From positions 1 through 64,000 of the forward strand of contig JAQMWT010000172.1 of assembly GCA_029834535.1 (NCBI GenBank): a stretch of 64,000 bases of DNA, given 5' to 3'. This document shows positions 10,993 through 22,405 of this stretch, piece by piece (the stretch's first letter is position 1; each line of letters starts with the position of its first letter). The notes under the pieces are model-generated. The model saw only the letters and a list, made by a program, of their open reading frames with translations. It had not been told where the DNA came from and searched no databases. A program made the translations under genes and the position numbers. This DNA comes from Chrysophaeum taylorii. Lineage: Eukaryota > Sar > Pelagophyceae > Pelagomonadales > Pelagomonadaceae.

Positions 10993-13416
10993 CTAGAGGG
11001 TCGCCTGGGACTTGGAGGGGTGGTCGTCGCTCTTGTATCGCGGGCGACGGCGGTCCTGTACCGAGGCGGAGGGTCGAGCGCGAGGAGAGGCCGAGGGCTT
11101 TTTCTTCTCGCGGTGTTTGGGTCGCTGAAGAGCAGCGGAGAAGTCCGAGTCGCGGTGGATGGGGTCGCTGGGTCGTCTCGGTCTCTGCGGTGCCGTGTAG
11201 GAGGAAGCGAGCCTGTGGGGCGGCGGGGGGGGCGGGAGGCCGTAGAGGGGCTCTCGCTGCTGGACGGTGCACCATTGCGCGGCAGTCATGGTGACCGTGC
11301 GGCGGAGGGGAACGAGGTAGTCTTGGGGTGGGGGGTAGTGCTGGTAATGGAAGTGTTGCTGGAAGGGCGGCGCGAGGGGCTGCAGCGGCGGGTGGTGGTC
11401 TCGCTGTTGTTGTTGTTGTTGTTGTTGTTGTTGGGCCGCGGCGGGGTCGTCGGCCGAGGCGGGGTCGTCGGCCGCGGGGCCGCCCCATCGCTCGTCGATC
11501 GCGCCCATCGAGGAGCCCTTGGTGAGGGGCGGCGGGGCGCGGCGACGGCGGTTGGGCGAGTCGAGGAGGTCGGGCGCGGAAGCGTCGCCTCCGCCGAACG
11601 GGAGTCCCGGCGGCGGCGGCGGCATGAGCATCGACGGGATGGCGTCCTCGACGGCGAGGCGGCGGACGTCGGGCGGTGGATGCTGGGCGAGCTGTCGCGC
11701 GAGGCCCGACTGGAAGCGGGGTTTCTGCTGGGGCTTGGCGGCGCGCTCTCTGTCTTGTCGAAGCGAAGGGTGGTCGAGGCGGGATGTTCGATAGGTCGAC
11801 GATTATTACCGATCGCTCCGGTGGCGCACGGGGCCGAAGCGTAGCAGGGCGCCGAGGCGTAGGAGGGGGCGACGTAGGAGGGGGCGCGGTAGAGGTCGTA
11901 GGGGCGCTGGAGGTGTCTGCTGTACTGGTAGCCAGCGGCGGCGGGGGGTCCCCAGCGTCCGAAGACGCGCCTCTCCTCGGATCGCTTGCACTCGGGTGGG
12001 CGCCAACGGTCGAGGGAAGCGTCGTCGACGAGGAAGGGGTGGGTCAGCGCTTGGGTCGGGGTCCAGCGATCGTGCGGGGCGTACCGCAGGAGCCCCAGAA
12101 GAAAATGAGAAAAGACCTTGCGCTCGGCGCGCACCTTGGCGATCTCCGCGAGCGAGAGGCCCTCGCGAACGGGGTAGTGCGCGATGATCTCGGGAGCGAG
12201 GCGTACTCGAAGTATTTTTCGACTCGCGGACCGAGGTTTTGTTGTCGCGCGCGTACTGCTCCGGGGTCTTCAGCTGGTAGGTCGATGCGCCGCCGACCAG
12301 AACAAAGTAGTCCAGGGCGTCGGCCGACCGCGAGAGGAGGTCGTTAGGCGGGAGGCCAAACATGTCGACGATGCGCGTAAGCTGGTCGTACGACGAGGTT
12401 CCCGGGAAAATCGGAAGCCCGACCATGAGCTCGGCGGAAACGCAGGCACAGCTCCAGATGTCTATGGCGCAGTCGTACGCGGCGCCCAGCAGGACCTCTG
12501 GGGCGCGGTAGAATCGACTCTGCACGTAGGTTTGCGTCGCGTTCCCTTCGCAGCACGCCGACCCAAAGTCGATAACCTTCACCACGCCGGGCCCTCGTCG
12601 TCGTCGTCGGCGGCGGCACCCGTCGCGCGCACGAGCAAGATGTTCTCCGGCTTGAGATCGCAGTGGATGATTCGCGCCTCGTCGAGCGCGCGGAGCGCTC
12701 AACAATCTGCCTAGTGAAGAGCCTCACCGACCCGAGAGGGAGCCCTCGGAATTGGTTTTGCTTCAGCAGCTCGTACATGTTCATCGAGAGCGCCTCGAAC
12801 ACGAGGCACACGTGGTTGTCGAACACAAAATCTCCCCAGAACTTGACGATGTGAGGATTTGCAGCCCTGTTGAGCGCTCGCGCGAGCTGCGCCTCCACCA
12901 GAGCCTGCTGCTTGTACGCGTGCTTCGACTTCACCACCTTTATGGCCACCAGCCGCCCCGTCTTGGCGCTCCGACACCGAAACACCTGACCAAAGCTCCC
13001 TTCCCGAGGCGGTCCACCACCTCGAACGTCAGATCGGCGTCCGTGCCGGACGCGACCAGGACGTCGCCCGCGCGACAAATTATGTCCGATTCCTCGTTGT
13101 CGCGGCCCTCGGCGGCGGTCGCGGGTGCGTCAGCACGCGCCGCGGCACCGTGCTGGCCCACGCCTCGAGAGCGGCTCGAGGCGGCGTACACCTTATTCGC
13201 CCTGCTTGCGGCGCAAGGCAGGCACCCCTCTCTCTCCCGCGCGATGCGCACGTACAGCGCGAGCAGAACCCGCGTGCAACGCACCACGGCCCGCACCTTG
13301 CCCTTCTCACTACTCGTCGTCGTCGTTGTTGTTGTTGTTGTCAACAGGAGTTTCTCCGGTCGCGGCGCCAAACGGGGGACCGCTCCACCATCTTGTGTAG
13401 GAGGATCAGCACCCAC
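10993..13416 (-). CDS. DYRK family (Yak1-like) protein kinase, frame interrupted
   Basis: Conserved kinase sequence runs through three frames of the minus strand. It includes SDIICRAGDVLV and FEVVDRLGKG (glycine loop), GSFGQVFRCRSAKTGRLVAI with the catalytic Lys, ARIIHCDLKPENILL (HxD loop), VKVIDFGSACCE (DFG) and TYVQSRFYRAPEVLLG, which with DIWSCACVSAELMVGLPIFP is diagnostic of DYRK/Yak1 kinases. A long Pro/Gln/Tyr-rich tail follows, including a poly-Gln run near 11400. At four positions (about 12,985, 12,700, 12,220 and 12,165) restoring one base to a short homopolymer would recover family consensus, and a further frame change lies near 11,700. All key catalytic residues are kept, so consensus errors or very recent decay fit better than old decay. 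No convincing ATG is visible; the right end is the limit of the open frame. Confidence 0.75.
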
Positions 13417-13506
13417 CAGCCAGAGCCCGGGAAAAGGATGCCACGTGGTCCTGCCCAGTCCTCACATTATTATTAGGCGGTAGCCGGCGGCGGCACACAC
13501 ACCTCT

Positions 13507-14430
13507 CTAGTCGTACCTCGAATTATTATTACTAATGAGGAGGGGGACCACAATCTTCCCTGCGACAATAGTCAAAGAAGCTCGCGGCTCCGTAGTCGCA
13601 GGAGGTAGAGGGAGTCCTTCATATTGATCCCGAGGGCCAGGGAGTGACCCGCGGGGACCTGGAAGCACGTGTGTGAGCTCGAGCTGGATCGTGATGTTGA
13701 CGCCCTGGTCGCGTTCCACACCGACAAGGGCACGTGCTCAGAGCCGCCCGAGGCGGCGCCGGGAGTCTAGCTCGTAGAGGTATGCGTAGAGCTGGACCTG
13801 TCTTGCCCCGACTGGAAGACGAGATTCTCGAGATACGGCACGCCGCACGCCTGGACGGTCTCGTCGAAAGCCGACTGGACTCCGCCACCACCGAATACCG
13901 CGAGTCGGCCCAATCGATGTCCGCCGCGGGTATCGGGAGCAGCGGCTTCAAAAAGTCGCTCACGACGGCACTCCCGTCCGCAACGACCCCGACGGCAAAC
14001 TTCCGCGTTCGATGGCAGAGACGAGCTCGAACTCGGTCTCTTCGTGCGATGGCGGCGGCCACGACTCGTAGTGGCGCGTCGCGTTGGAACTCGACAGCAA
14101 ACGTCACAGTCGCCCTCGCTGGTCCCCCGAGCCAGTCTTTGCGGCGCGCCACGGCTCGACCGAGGCGGCCCAATCAGCCCCGAATAGCCCGGCAACTCGG
14201 ACTCGGCGTGCGTGCCTCGGCCGAAAATAAGCGCCTTGCGCGACAGGTTTAAAGCGCCCCACATTGAGCGCGCCTGGTGCGAGTGAAACAAGTTGTCGTC
14301 CAGATCAGACAGCATCAGCACGGCTGGTCGTTCTTCGCCAACTCGGCCGCGTAAGTCGCCGCAAAGAACGCGGCCGTGAAGCAAGTCTCACCCTCCACCT
14401 TCCGAGGTAGCTGCGATGGTGCTTGACATC
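13507..14430 (-). pseudogene. Unrecognised host coding region with interrupted frame
   Basis: Protein-like minus-strand sequence shifts frame repeatedly. Segments include VEGETCFTAAFFAATYAAEL, VLMLSDLDDNLFHSH with KALIFGRGTHAESELPGYSG shortly after, RKFAVGVVADGSAVVSDFL, QSAFDETVQACGVPYLENLV, QVQLYAYLYELDS and, further on, VNITIQLELTHVLPGPRG. The DLDDN piece faintly resembles the first motif of HAD phosphatases, but the evidence is too thin to name a function. It lies between the kinase and the truncated end of copia copy C, so either decay beside a transposon or poor consensus quality is possible. Confidence 0.35.
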
Positions 14431-15793
14431 CTCCCCAGACTTCCCGTAAACACCTGTCGAGGCGTCCGGTCAGAGCCCTGAGGCCTGTGCGGCAACAGAT
14501 CCCACCGCCACAATTGCCATTCGCACTGGATCTTCGGCTTATAACACAGATGCACCTTGAGCATCTTAATTTCCTTTAGACTCTTGTTCGAATAGAGGTC
14601 GCAAAAAGCTCAGTCTCTTTGTTCAAGCCACCAAATTCCAGCATGTGGTTACTACTTACTGTTGCTCAATCGTGGTACAACATCTTGACGACTACGTATC
14701 GATCTTCTCAGATGATACAAAACCGCCGTCACTCCTGGATGTAATGTTCGGCCCCACTTATACCCAGGCAGAACATCAAAGAAGATCTTCTGCGGTTTTT
14801 AAACGCGAAATACTCCCTCACTTCTTACACAGGATGTGGTTGACCGAAGCGTCGTAAACTACTCACTTCACATCAGACCTTACTCTGAGATGTTCCTCGC
14901 CATCGTCACATCCTGGACGCCTTCGCTTCGCTTGATGATTTCGATGCCTTGCGTCAACAAGTCGAACAACACCAGGAAATCCCCTCGAGTCCACATTCGC
15001 AAGGTCAACGCTCTCAGTGCTGAGAATCTATCCCTACGCACAGATTTACAGGCTGCTATTGCTTCAATCTCCTCCCTGGAGAACCGGCTCTTTCCTCCTA
15101 CAGCCAACGCTCATGTGTTACTTACAACACTGTACAAGATCACAGAGCTGTTGTCTCGCTTAACACTAACCGCTCATGAACAACATGCCGCCAACCACTC
15201 TTCCCCGGACGATCACCTCCTTCATCTGCGTGACAAGTTGCTCTCATGTATTCAGAGCATTCCGCTCTCATGTGAATCGGAAGACTCTTCTATCTTCACG
15301 GATCCGTTCGCCGAGTCCAACTTCTTGGAAAACCAACTGGACACCCTACAACTCGACTCGCTGGTTCCATCCATACTGAATGCTTTACTTGCACTCACAT
15401 TTCGCATGGTACCACACCATTCAGCTATTGGTGTTCACCACCTTACAGCAGAAGCTGACGACGACGATACCAACACTCTCGAACCAGTAACGATGTCCAC
15501 CACCTCAGATAACCCTAACACACTGTCTGTTGTACCTGTGTTTCGTAACGTTCTGGTCAAAGCATCAAATCTACCCTCAGCTCCTCCACCAAGTCTAAGC
15601 CTAAAGACACCCCTTCTATACTCTTGATGCTTCATGTGACCTCTGCGACCATCAAGACTGTATACTCCTATTTTCTTTCCTTCATCATCATCTTTCTCAA
15701 GAGATGTTCTATAGTCGCACCTTGCGCTTAAGACATCTCGAGGACACACACACCCCTCTTAGCAGTCGACCTTTGAAGACATCTCGAGGGGTG

Positions 15794-16124
15794 TGTAGTG
15801 GTTTTCTCAGATACCCGCCCCTCCTGGCCGGACCAGGGGCCTCAACAACCCTTTCTCCCAACCCGAACCGCGGGTGAAACCACCACACGCCCGATCTCAG
15901 CGCAATACCTCACGCCATCTCGAAATCGGACAATCAAAAGAGGGTAATAGCAAGAAGACAGCAAGAAAGCAATACAAATGCCTGGTACATTGGGTTCAGT
16001 GGAAGCGCAGGTGAGGATGTCAAGATGACACCCCCCCCATAATTGCAAGGTCAGTACCAGGGCAACAATCAGGGTAAGTCAGGTGGCAGGCAAGCAAGTG
16101 GGGGAAATGGGCGTTACTGCCACA
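15794..16124 (-). repeat. 3' LTR of the gypsy element
   Basis: A 331-bp repeat whose minus-strand ends are TGTGGCAGTAAC and CCACTACA. It pairs with 27502-27840. A purine-rich tract (AGTAGGGGGCTAT on the minus strand) lies just inside the element, next to 16124. Confidence 0.88.
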
Positions 16125-17489
16125 ATAGCCCCCTACTTGAGATGAAGTCGTCCTCGACTTCAAGGGTGACAAAGGTCACGCTCACGAATGGTACGATAAG
16201 CTCGGTCAGCTACATCAGCAGGAACTTTGTTGCTGCGGAGACGGAAGTTAGTGACGAGGACATCGATTTCATCCGGGCGAAAATCAGTCACACAGGGTTC
16301 ACATCCCTCCATGTTTGGTCGTAAACGTGTGAAGCTACCTCCGTCCGCATCTTTGTATTCTGGTCTTAAGCGTCGCTCAGCCAGAGGCTTAGTAGGATCA
16401 AAGACGCGAGGATCATCGCGCGGTCCCAAATCGGTATAGTAGTGAAGCGCAACTGTATCATTGTCGTGGTCATATTCTTCGTAGACTTCGGCAACATAGT
16501 GGCGCTTCTTCCACGCGTTGGATCGTCCTTTCACCCTTAAAATCACGAACTTACCATGTTTGAACCGGTCGCGGTCCGAAGGTAAATGCAGAGGGGCGGA
16601 AGAAGTGTCGATGGTTGGCACTTTCAGAGGCACAATCTGTTGTACAGATACTACAACCGATTCAGCATCATCGTCGTTGACGTCTTGAATTTCGTAAACG
16701 ACGGGAGAGATCTTTCTAGTAACCATGTAAGGTCCGCGCCAAATGGGCCGTAGCTTGTGGCGCGTCTTAGGCACGAAACGCAGAACATAATCACTTGGGG
16801 AAAACTGGATGTCAATTTGGTGGGCATCATAGTTGAGTTTTTGACTCTCCTGTGCTTTCTGGTGAGCCCGTGTAACGAGTCGACTATAAAATTCAAACTT
16901 GTTCTTAAAGTCCACCAAAATCTGATGACGTGATTGCGGTAGATCACGCTGTTCACTCAAAAGATTGTAATCGGGTGGTAACAGGGGTTGCTTGCCAGTA
17001 CGCATCATGAAAGGTAAAATCTTCGTTCCCGGAATGTACATCCTATTGTACATGAATGACACGTATGGTCGACCAATCTGGCTGACGCTGTTCATCGATC
17101 GCAGCTCGCAAGAAGGCTTTGATGAATCGATTGACACGCTCAGTATGATTACTCTGAGGGTGATACGGAAGGGTAGTACGATAACGTACGTTGAATTGAC
17201 GAACAAACGTGCGAAATAACCTGTTCGCGAACTCATTTCCATTATCCGTGACTATGCACCGTGGGAGACATCCCTCAAGTAAAATCTTGGCCACAAACGC
17301 GTTCAAGATCGAATAGTCATGTTTTGTGTTGATCAGAGCTAATTTCAAGAAATGCGATGCTGCATCGTACATTGCGAGTATGTACGTGTACAGGTCAGCG
17401 CCTCGCAGAGGTCCAATCAAATCCATACCTAGGACATAGCAATCTCCGACGCGATTCGGTTGACAGAGCAAGCCATGACGTCTAGGCAT

Positions 17490-17503
17490 GGTGGATCGAA
17501 TCT
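17490..17503. repeat. LINE target-site duplication, left copy
   Basis: GGTGGATCGAATCT, repeated exactly at 19861-19874. It defines both ends of the LINE and shows the pre-insertion gypsy sequence. Confidence 0.88.
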
Positions 17504-19860
17504 AACTAACTAACTAACTTCGGACCTCTCCCGGGCATGGGAGCCAGGCTGGGCCGGTAGTAGCCGGTCCAGGATCACAGAGCAAAAAATCACACAGTTG
17601 GGGTAGCAGCTTGGGATGAAAGTGCATGGATGGCGGACCGCCACTGCGCGCGGTCTTGTGCGAGGTCGTGCCACGAGTTGAAGGGGATGTCGCATTTCCG
17701 GAGTGCCTTGGCGAGCGACCTCCCGTACGTCATCTGCGGAGCCCCCGGTGGGCGCTTGGAGCGGACCCAAGACGAGAGCATCTTGCGAGGGAGTCGGGAG
17801 AAGGGCATGCGGGCGACGTGACCGGCCCAGCGGAGCTGGCGGCGCGTGACGTAGACGTCGATGGACTCGAGGCCGAGGCGCCGCCGCAGGATCTCCGTTG
17901 AGATGTGGTGGGACCAGGTGTGTTTCCGGGTCACACGACACATGACGCGGGCGCTCTGCGCGTGGAAACACCGCAGCCGGCGGAACAGGACCTCGGTGAG
18001 GCACCACGATTCCGCACCGTGAAGGAGGATGGCCAGGACGAGCGAGACATAGACGAGGCGCTTGGCGCGAGCAGAGACGGACTTCGAGGCGAAGATGCAG
18101 TCCCGCAAGGCACCGAAGGCCTGAGACGCCTTCTTGATCCGCGCGTCGACGTCTGAGTCGTCGCGGCAGTCGCGCGAGAGGACCGAGCCGAGGTACTTAA
18201 ACTGGTCGACGACCGGTATGAAGCGGCCGCGCCCGAGCTCGATGTCCGAGAGGTTCGTGTCGTCGAACGACTTTGGGTCGCCGTACAGGTGTGCCGGGCG
18301 AGCGACGAACAGCATCTCCGTTTTGGACGCCGCTTTCGTGTGTCGGTTGCCGCAATGCACCTCCATGCCCCAGGCGTCGCAGTGTTCGATGAGGCGCGGT
18401 GTCTCGCTGGCGGCGATGTGGCGGTCCCAGAAGAGAAAGGCAACGTCGTCGGCGTACGCCGATTCATCGAAGGGAAACTCGTCGCCGCGAGCGGACCAAC
18501 TCCGGTTCGTCATCTGAAAGTCTTTCCGCGTACGGTAGACACATGGGGTGCGGCCATGGCGTCGTCGAAACGACGTCGTCAGTGCCGCCATGAACAGCAC
18601 GAACAGGACGGGGCCCAGGACGTCGCCCTGCTTGACGCCGATGATCGAGTCAACCGAGGCGACGACACCGCTGACCGAGAAGTGGACCTGGATTCGGTGG
18701 AGGCCCTTGATGACTGCGACGAGCTTCGGCGGGACGCCGAACTTCAGGAGCACCTCCCAGAGAAGCTCTCGCGGGACGCGGTCGAACGCCTTAACGAAAT
18801 CGATGAACAGTACCCACGAGTCCTGACCGTGCTCACGCCGCTTCTTCAGCGCTAGCTTGAGCGAGAAGGTGGCGTCGGACGTACCGCGCTCGGGTCGAAA
18901 GCCACATTGAGACTCGTGATCGAGGGCCTCGCAGATGACGTTGAGTCGCGCACGGACGATGTTCGAAACGATCTTCTGCGCGACCTCGAGCATCATGATC
19001 CCGCGGTAGTTGCCCGGCAGGGAGAGGTCCCCCTTCTTGGGGAGAATCCCGAGGAGGCCTACGTCCCACTCGGCCGGCTGGACTTCGGACTCCCAGAACT
19101 CGAGGACTACACGCTCCAACAGCGGGAGCGTGCGAGCGTCGGTGGCGAGCGCCTTCCAGACCTCCGCGCGCAGGCCCGATTCGCCGGGCGCGGTGCAGTT
19201 CAGCTGACCAACGGCCCGTTTTATCGCCTCCTGCGTCGGTGGTTCCCCGAGTTCCGGACGGATCGGCAACTGGTCAACGTCGTTGATCACGGTGGGGTCG
19301 TAGCGAGCTTGTCGACTGTAGAGCTGCTTGAAGTGCGCCTTGAACACGTCGGCGTTCTCCTGTGGCGACGAGCACCTGCTACCGTCGGCCTTCGTCATCT
19401 GCACCTGCCTAGCCAATGTGGTCTTCGTGAGACCGCGTCGGAGCCGTTCGACCGTATTCCAGTATTTCGAGGTGCCGCCGAGCGACTCGCTTCCCGCGTT
19501 GAGTCCGGCACACAGACGAGTAATCCATCGCTCTTTCGCCCGTGCTACGGCCTTCGCGAGCCGCGACTTGATCGCCCGAAGGTCGTCGAGGATCGTGGAC
19601 GCCGAGCGAAGACGGCGCCGGGCACCGAGCGAGAGCACAAACGCGTGGAGGGAGTTGCGTCGCTCGATCAGAGGCTGGAGCTCTTCCGCCGCGTCCTCAA
19701 ACCATCCGGGTCGGAGGCGTCGGGTCTTCGGCAGTAAGGCGTCAGAGGCCGAGGCCGCCGCCCGCGCAAGGCGGGAGTACGGCGAGGACGGCGAGCCCTG
19801 GTCGGCGTCGGCCTGGTCGGCGTCGGGTATCTCGTCCGTGGCGTCGGTCGGTGCGTCGTC
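17504..19860 (-). mobile_element. 5'-truncated LINE (non-LTR retrotransposon) inside the gypsy integrase
   Basis: The copy is flanked by the 14-bp target duplication GGTGGATCGAATCT (17490-17503 and 19861-19874). On the minus strand it encodes a linker followed by a non-LTR reverse transcriptase: LPKKGDLSLPGNYRGIMML, SWVLFIDFVKAFDRVPR, VKQGDVLGPVLFVLFM and AYADDVAFLF as the catalytic loop. A C-terminal RRQLRWAGHVARMPFSRLPR segment is common in several LINE clades. The stop is at 17590. The 3' end is a short (GTTA)n tail rather than poly(A). No endonuclease domain is present, so the copy is 5'-truncated. The RT frame is open along its whole length, suggesting a young insertion. The clade is uncertain (possibly RTE-like). 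Confidence 0.88.
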
Positions 19861-19874
19861 GGTGGATCGAATCT
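19861..19874. repeat. LINE target-site duplication, right copy
   Basis: Exact copy of 17490-17503, next to the truncated 5' end of the LINE. Confidence 0.88.
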
Positions 19875-22405
19875 TCTGGCAAATAATGCAAGCATTAACG
19901 AACTCATTAACTGATGATGAGACGTTTGGCCACCAATACCGTTCTAAAATTTGAGTCGCTGTGGAGTCTCGTCCTACATGGCCTCCGAACAATCCTCGGT
20001 GATGCATGGCGATCACACGTTTTCGCATAGACTGAGGGACCACAATAAGACGTTGAGAATCTGAATCATCGACCTCATACAACACGTTGTCATCAACCTC
20101 ATATGGTACGGATGACTGCTCGTCTTGATCTTTCTGTTCAGAGTCGAGCTTTTGTCTGATGCGCTTGCATGTTTCATCCTCGGCTTGTTCTTTCGCTATC
20201 TCATCGAGAGTAATCTCATCCTCCGCTTGATCCGCTAAAGGGAGACGTTCGACGGAGGCAACTGGCTCAGACTCGTACGAGAATTGAGGCGGTTGTACGT
20301 TCTGTCGCGTACTAACTGCTACCATAGCTGCGGTGGGTCCGCTGTCCGTCAGCATAGGTATCGTCACCGAAGAGAAGGTGAAGCAAACTGTTCCAGGGAC
20401 ATCGGTGGGGATTTCTTGGAAAATCGAAAAAAGCTTCATTGATCGGTTCCCCGTCTTCATCGTTCTCGATCAATTTGTCGATAGGGTTGCGCGACAGACA
20501 ATCCGGAATACGCATGCCAGGGGAGCTTCCAGGCTTGTATCCGAGCTCCCGGTCGAACGCAGCAAGCCGCATAGCCCATCGTGCTAACTGTCCAGACGTA
20601 TGATTCGAATCCCGCAGAAACGTTAAATTACGATGATCCGTCTCTAACTTCGTCTGATGACCTTTGATATAAAATTGGAAATTTTCGAGAGCAGAGAGTA
20701 CTGCGAGGAGTTCCAAGCGCCGAGGATCGTACTTCCTCAGCGACTTAGGCACGGTTCGACTCCAGTACTCGATAACTCTCTCTTCGATTCTTTCTCTTCC
20801 ATCGTCGTCAACGACTGGTACTTTTTGAAATAGGTAAGCACCCAACCCATGCGCGGAAGCATCAGTTCGAATGTAAAAAGGTAACGAGTAATCAGGATGA
20901 TAGACGCCCTTCGAAGTGACAATAGCCTCGATGATGGCATCCCAAGCTTCCTGATACTCTTTCGTCCACTTGAATTTTACGTTCGGCAACGTCAGTTGTC
21001 TTAATGGCTCTGCAACTTTCGCAAAATTCCTTATATAACGCCGGCAGAAAATCCCCATTCCAAGGAAAGATCGCACTTGCTTCTTAGGGTCAGCATCCGA
21101 CAAAGTGCCAGGAATTGGCATGTGTCTGATGGCTTCTAAAGACCTTGGTGATGGAAGAAGTCCGTTCGGGGTAGATAAATGACCTAAAAACTCAATGACT
21201 TCTTGCATAAAATGAATCTTCTTGATCTTGGCGCTGTACCCCTTCAAGGCGAGATGGGGAATAACTTGCACAAGGCACTGCAAGTGATTCTCTGTATCTG
21301 CGTGACCGGCGAGAATATCGTCGATATATGCCACGAGATCACGATATAGCCATTTCGACAAGTCAGTGTTCAACTGCTTGCAAAACAAACTTCCGGCTGG
21401 TTTGACTCCCAAAGGTAGACGCATGTAGCTGTACGCTCCCAGAGGACTAGTGAAGGTGGCCACATCTTGTGCATCTAGCGACAATCGTAAATTGTGATAG
21501 CCCCAACGAATATCCAAAGTGGAACGACAAAACTTGTCGATGAGAAACATCAACGCGTCAGCCTTGCTCACACTCGGGCAGCTATCATCCTTGAGCAATG
21601 CATTGAGGCGCCGTAGGTCGACAGCTGCTCTGTAAGCATTGGAAGTGCCAGGCTCAGCACCTTTCTTAGGCAACATCAAAATAGGGAACCCCCATGGAGA
21701 ATTCGCGGGACGAATAACTCCGTCTCGGGTCCACGCTTCAATCTGCATCCGCAAACATTCAATCTTTTCTTTCGACGACCGATATGGCGAGAGTTTTGAC
21801 GCGAGTCGGGTTCTCTTCTTTGAACCGGAGCGTCACTTCGGGTGAATCAACAGGTCTCATCACATCATCGAATAATGCCCACGAATACGAGATTAAATGC
21901 TTCATCATCAGCTTCTCGTCATTATCTAAAGCAGGATGCTCTGTAATACCCAATTCAGTCATCACCTCTTCGACCTGCGCGACGGTCGGAGGGATGACCT
22001 GCATACTCTCCTGACCCGCTAAATGAGGAGGCATCACCGGTAAAGGTTGACCATGTTCGTCGTGAGGCGCGTCCGCCCACGGAACGTCGTACTTATTGAA
22101 ATACGCTGGTCGCTCTTTCGCGGTGACTTCTTCTTCAGCAGTTGCGGAGGGCTTTTTGTCGACTTGGTTGCTCTGCATAACAGCAGTGGCGACGGTGCCC
22201 CCTGCAAAAGATGAAGCCGTCCCGGGCGATGGAACTGAAGGTGGTGGCGGGGTGGTGGGGGCAGCAGCTGATGGTGCAGGACTCGCAGGAGAATAGAGTT
22301 CATCGGGCGCAATCCATGACACACTTCGAGTGGCAGGGTCGAGCGTTGGAATGCGCGACTCTACAGCAAAAGGTGAAAACCGTAGAATATGGTGATCAGG
22401 TTGGG

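Noticed and set aside
11400-11430. Long Leu/Val/Gln/Asn homopolymer frames across a trinucleotide repeat on both strands
   Set aside because: They are alternative readings of the GTT/CAA repeat that encodes the poly-Gln run of the kinase tail.
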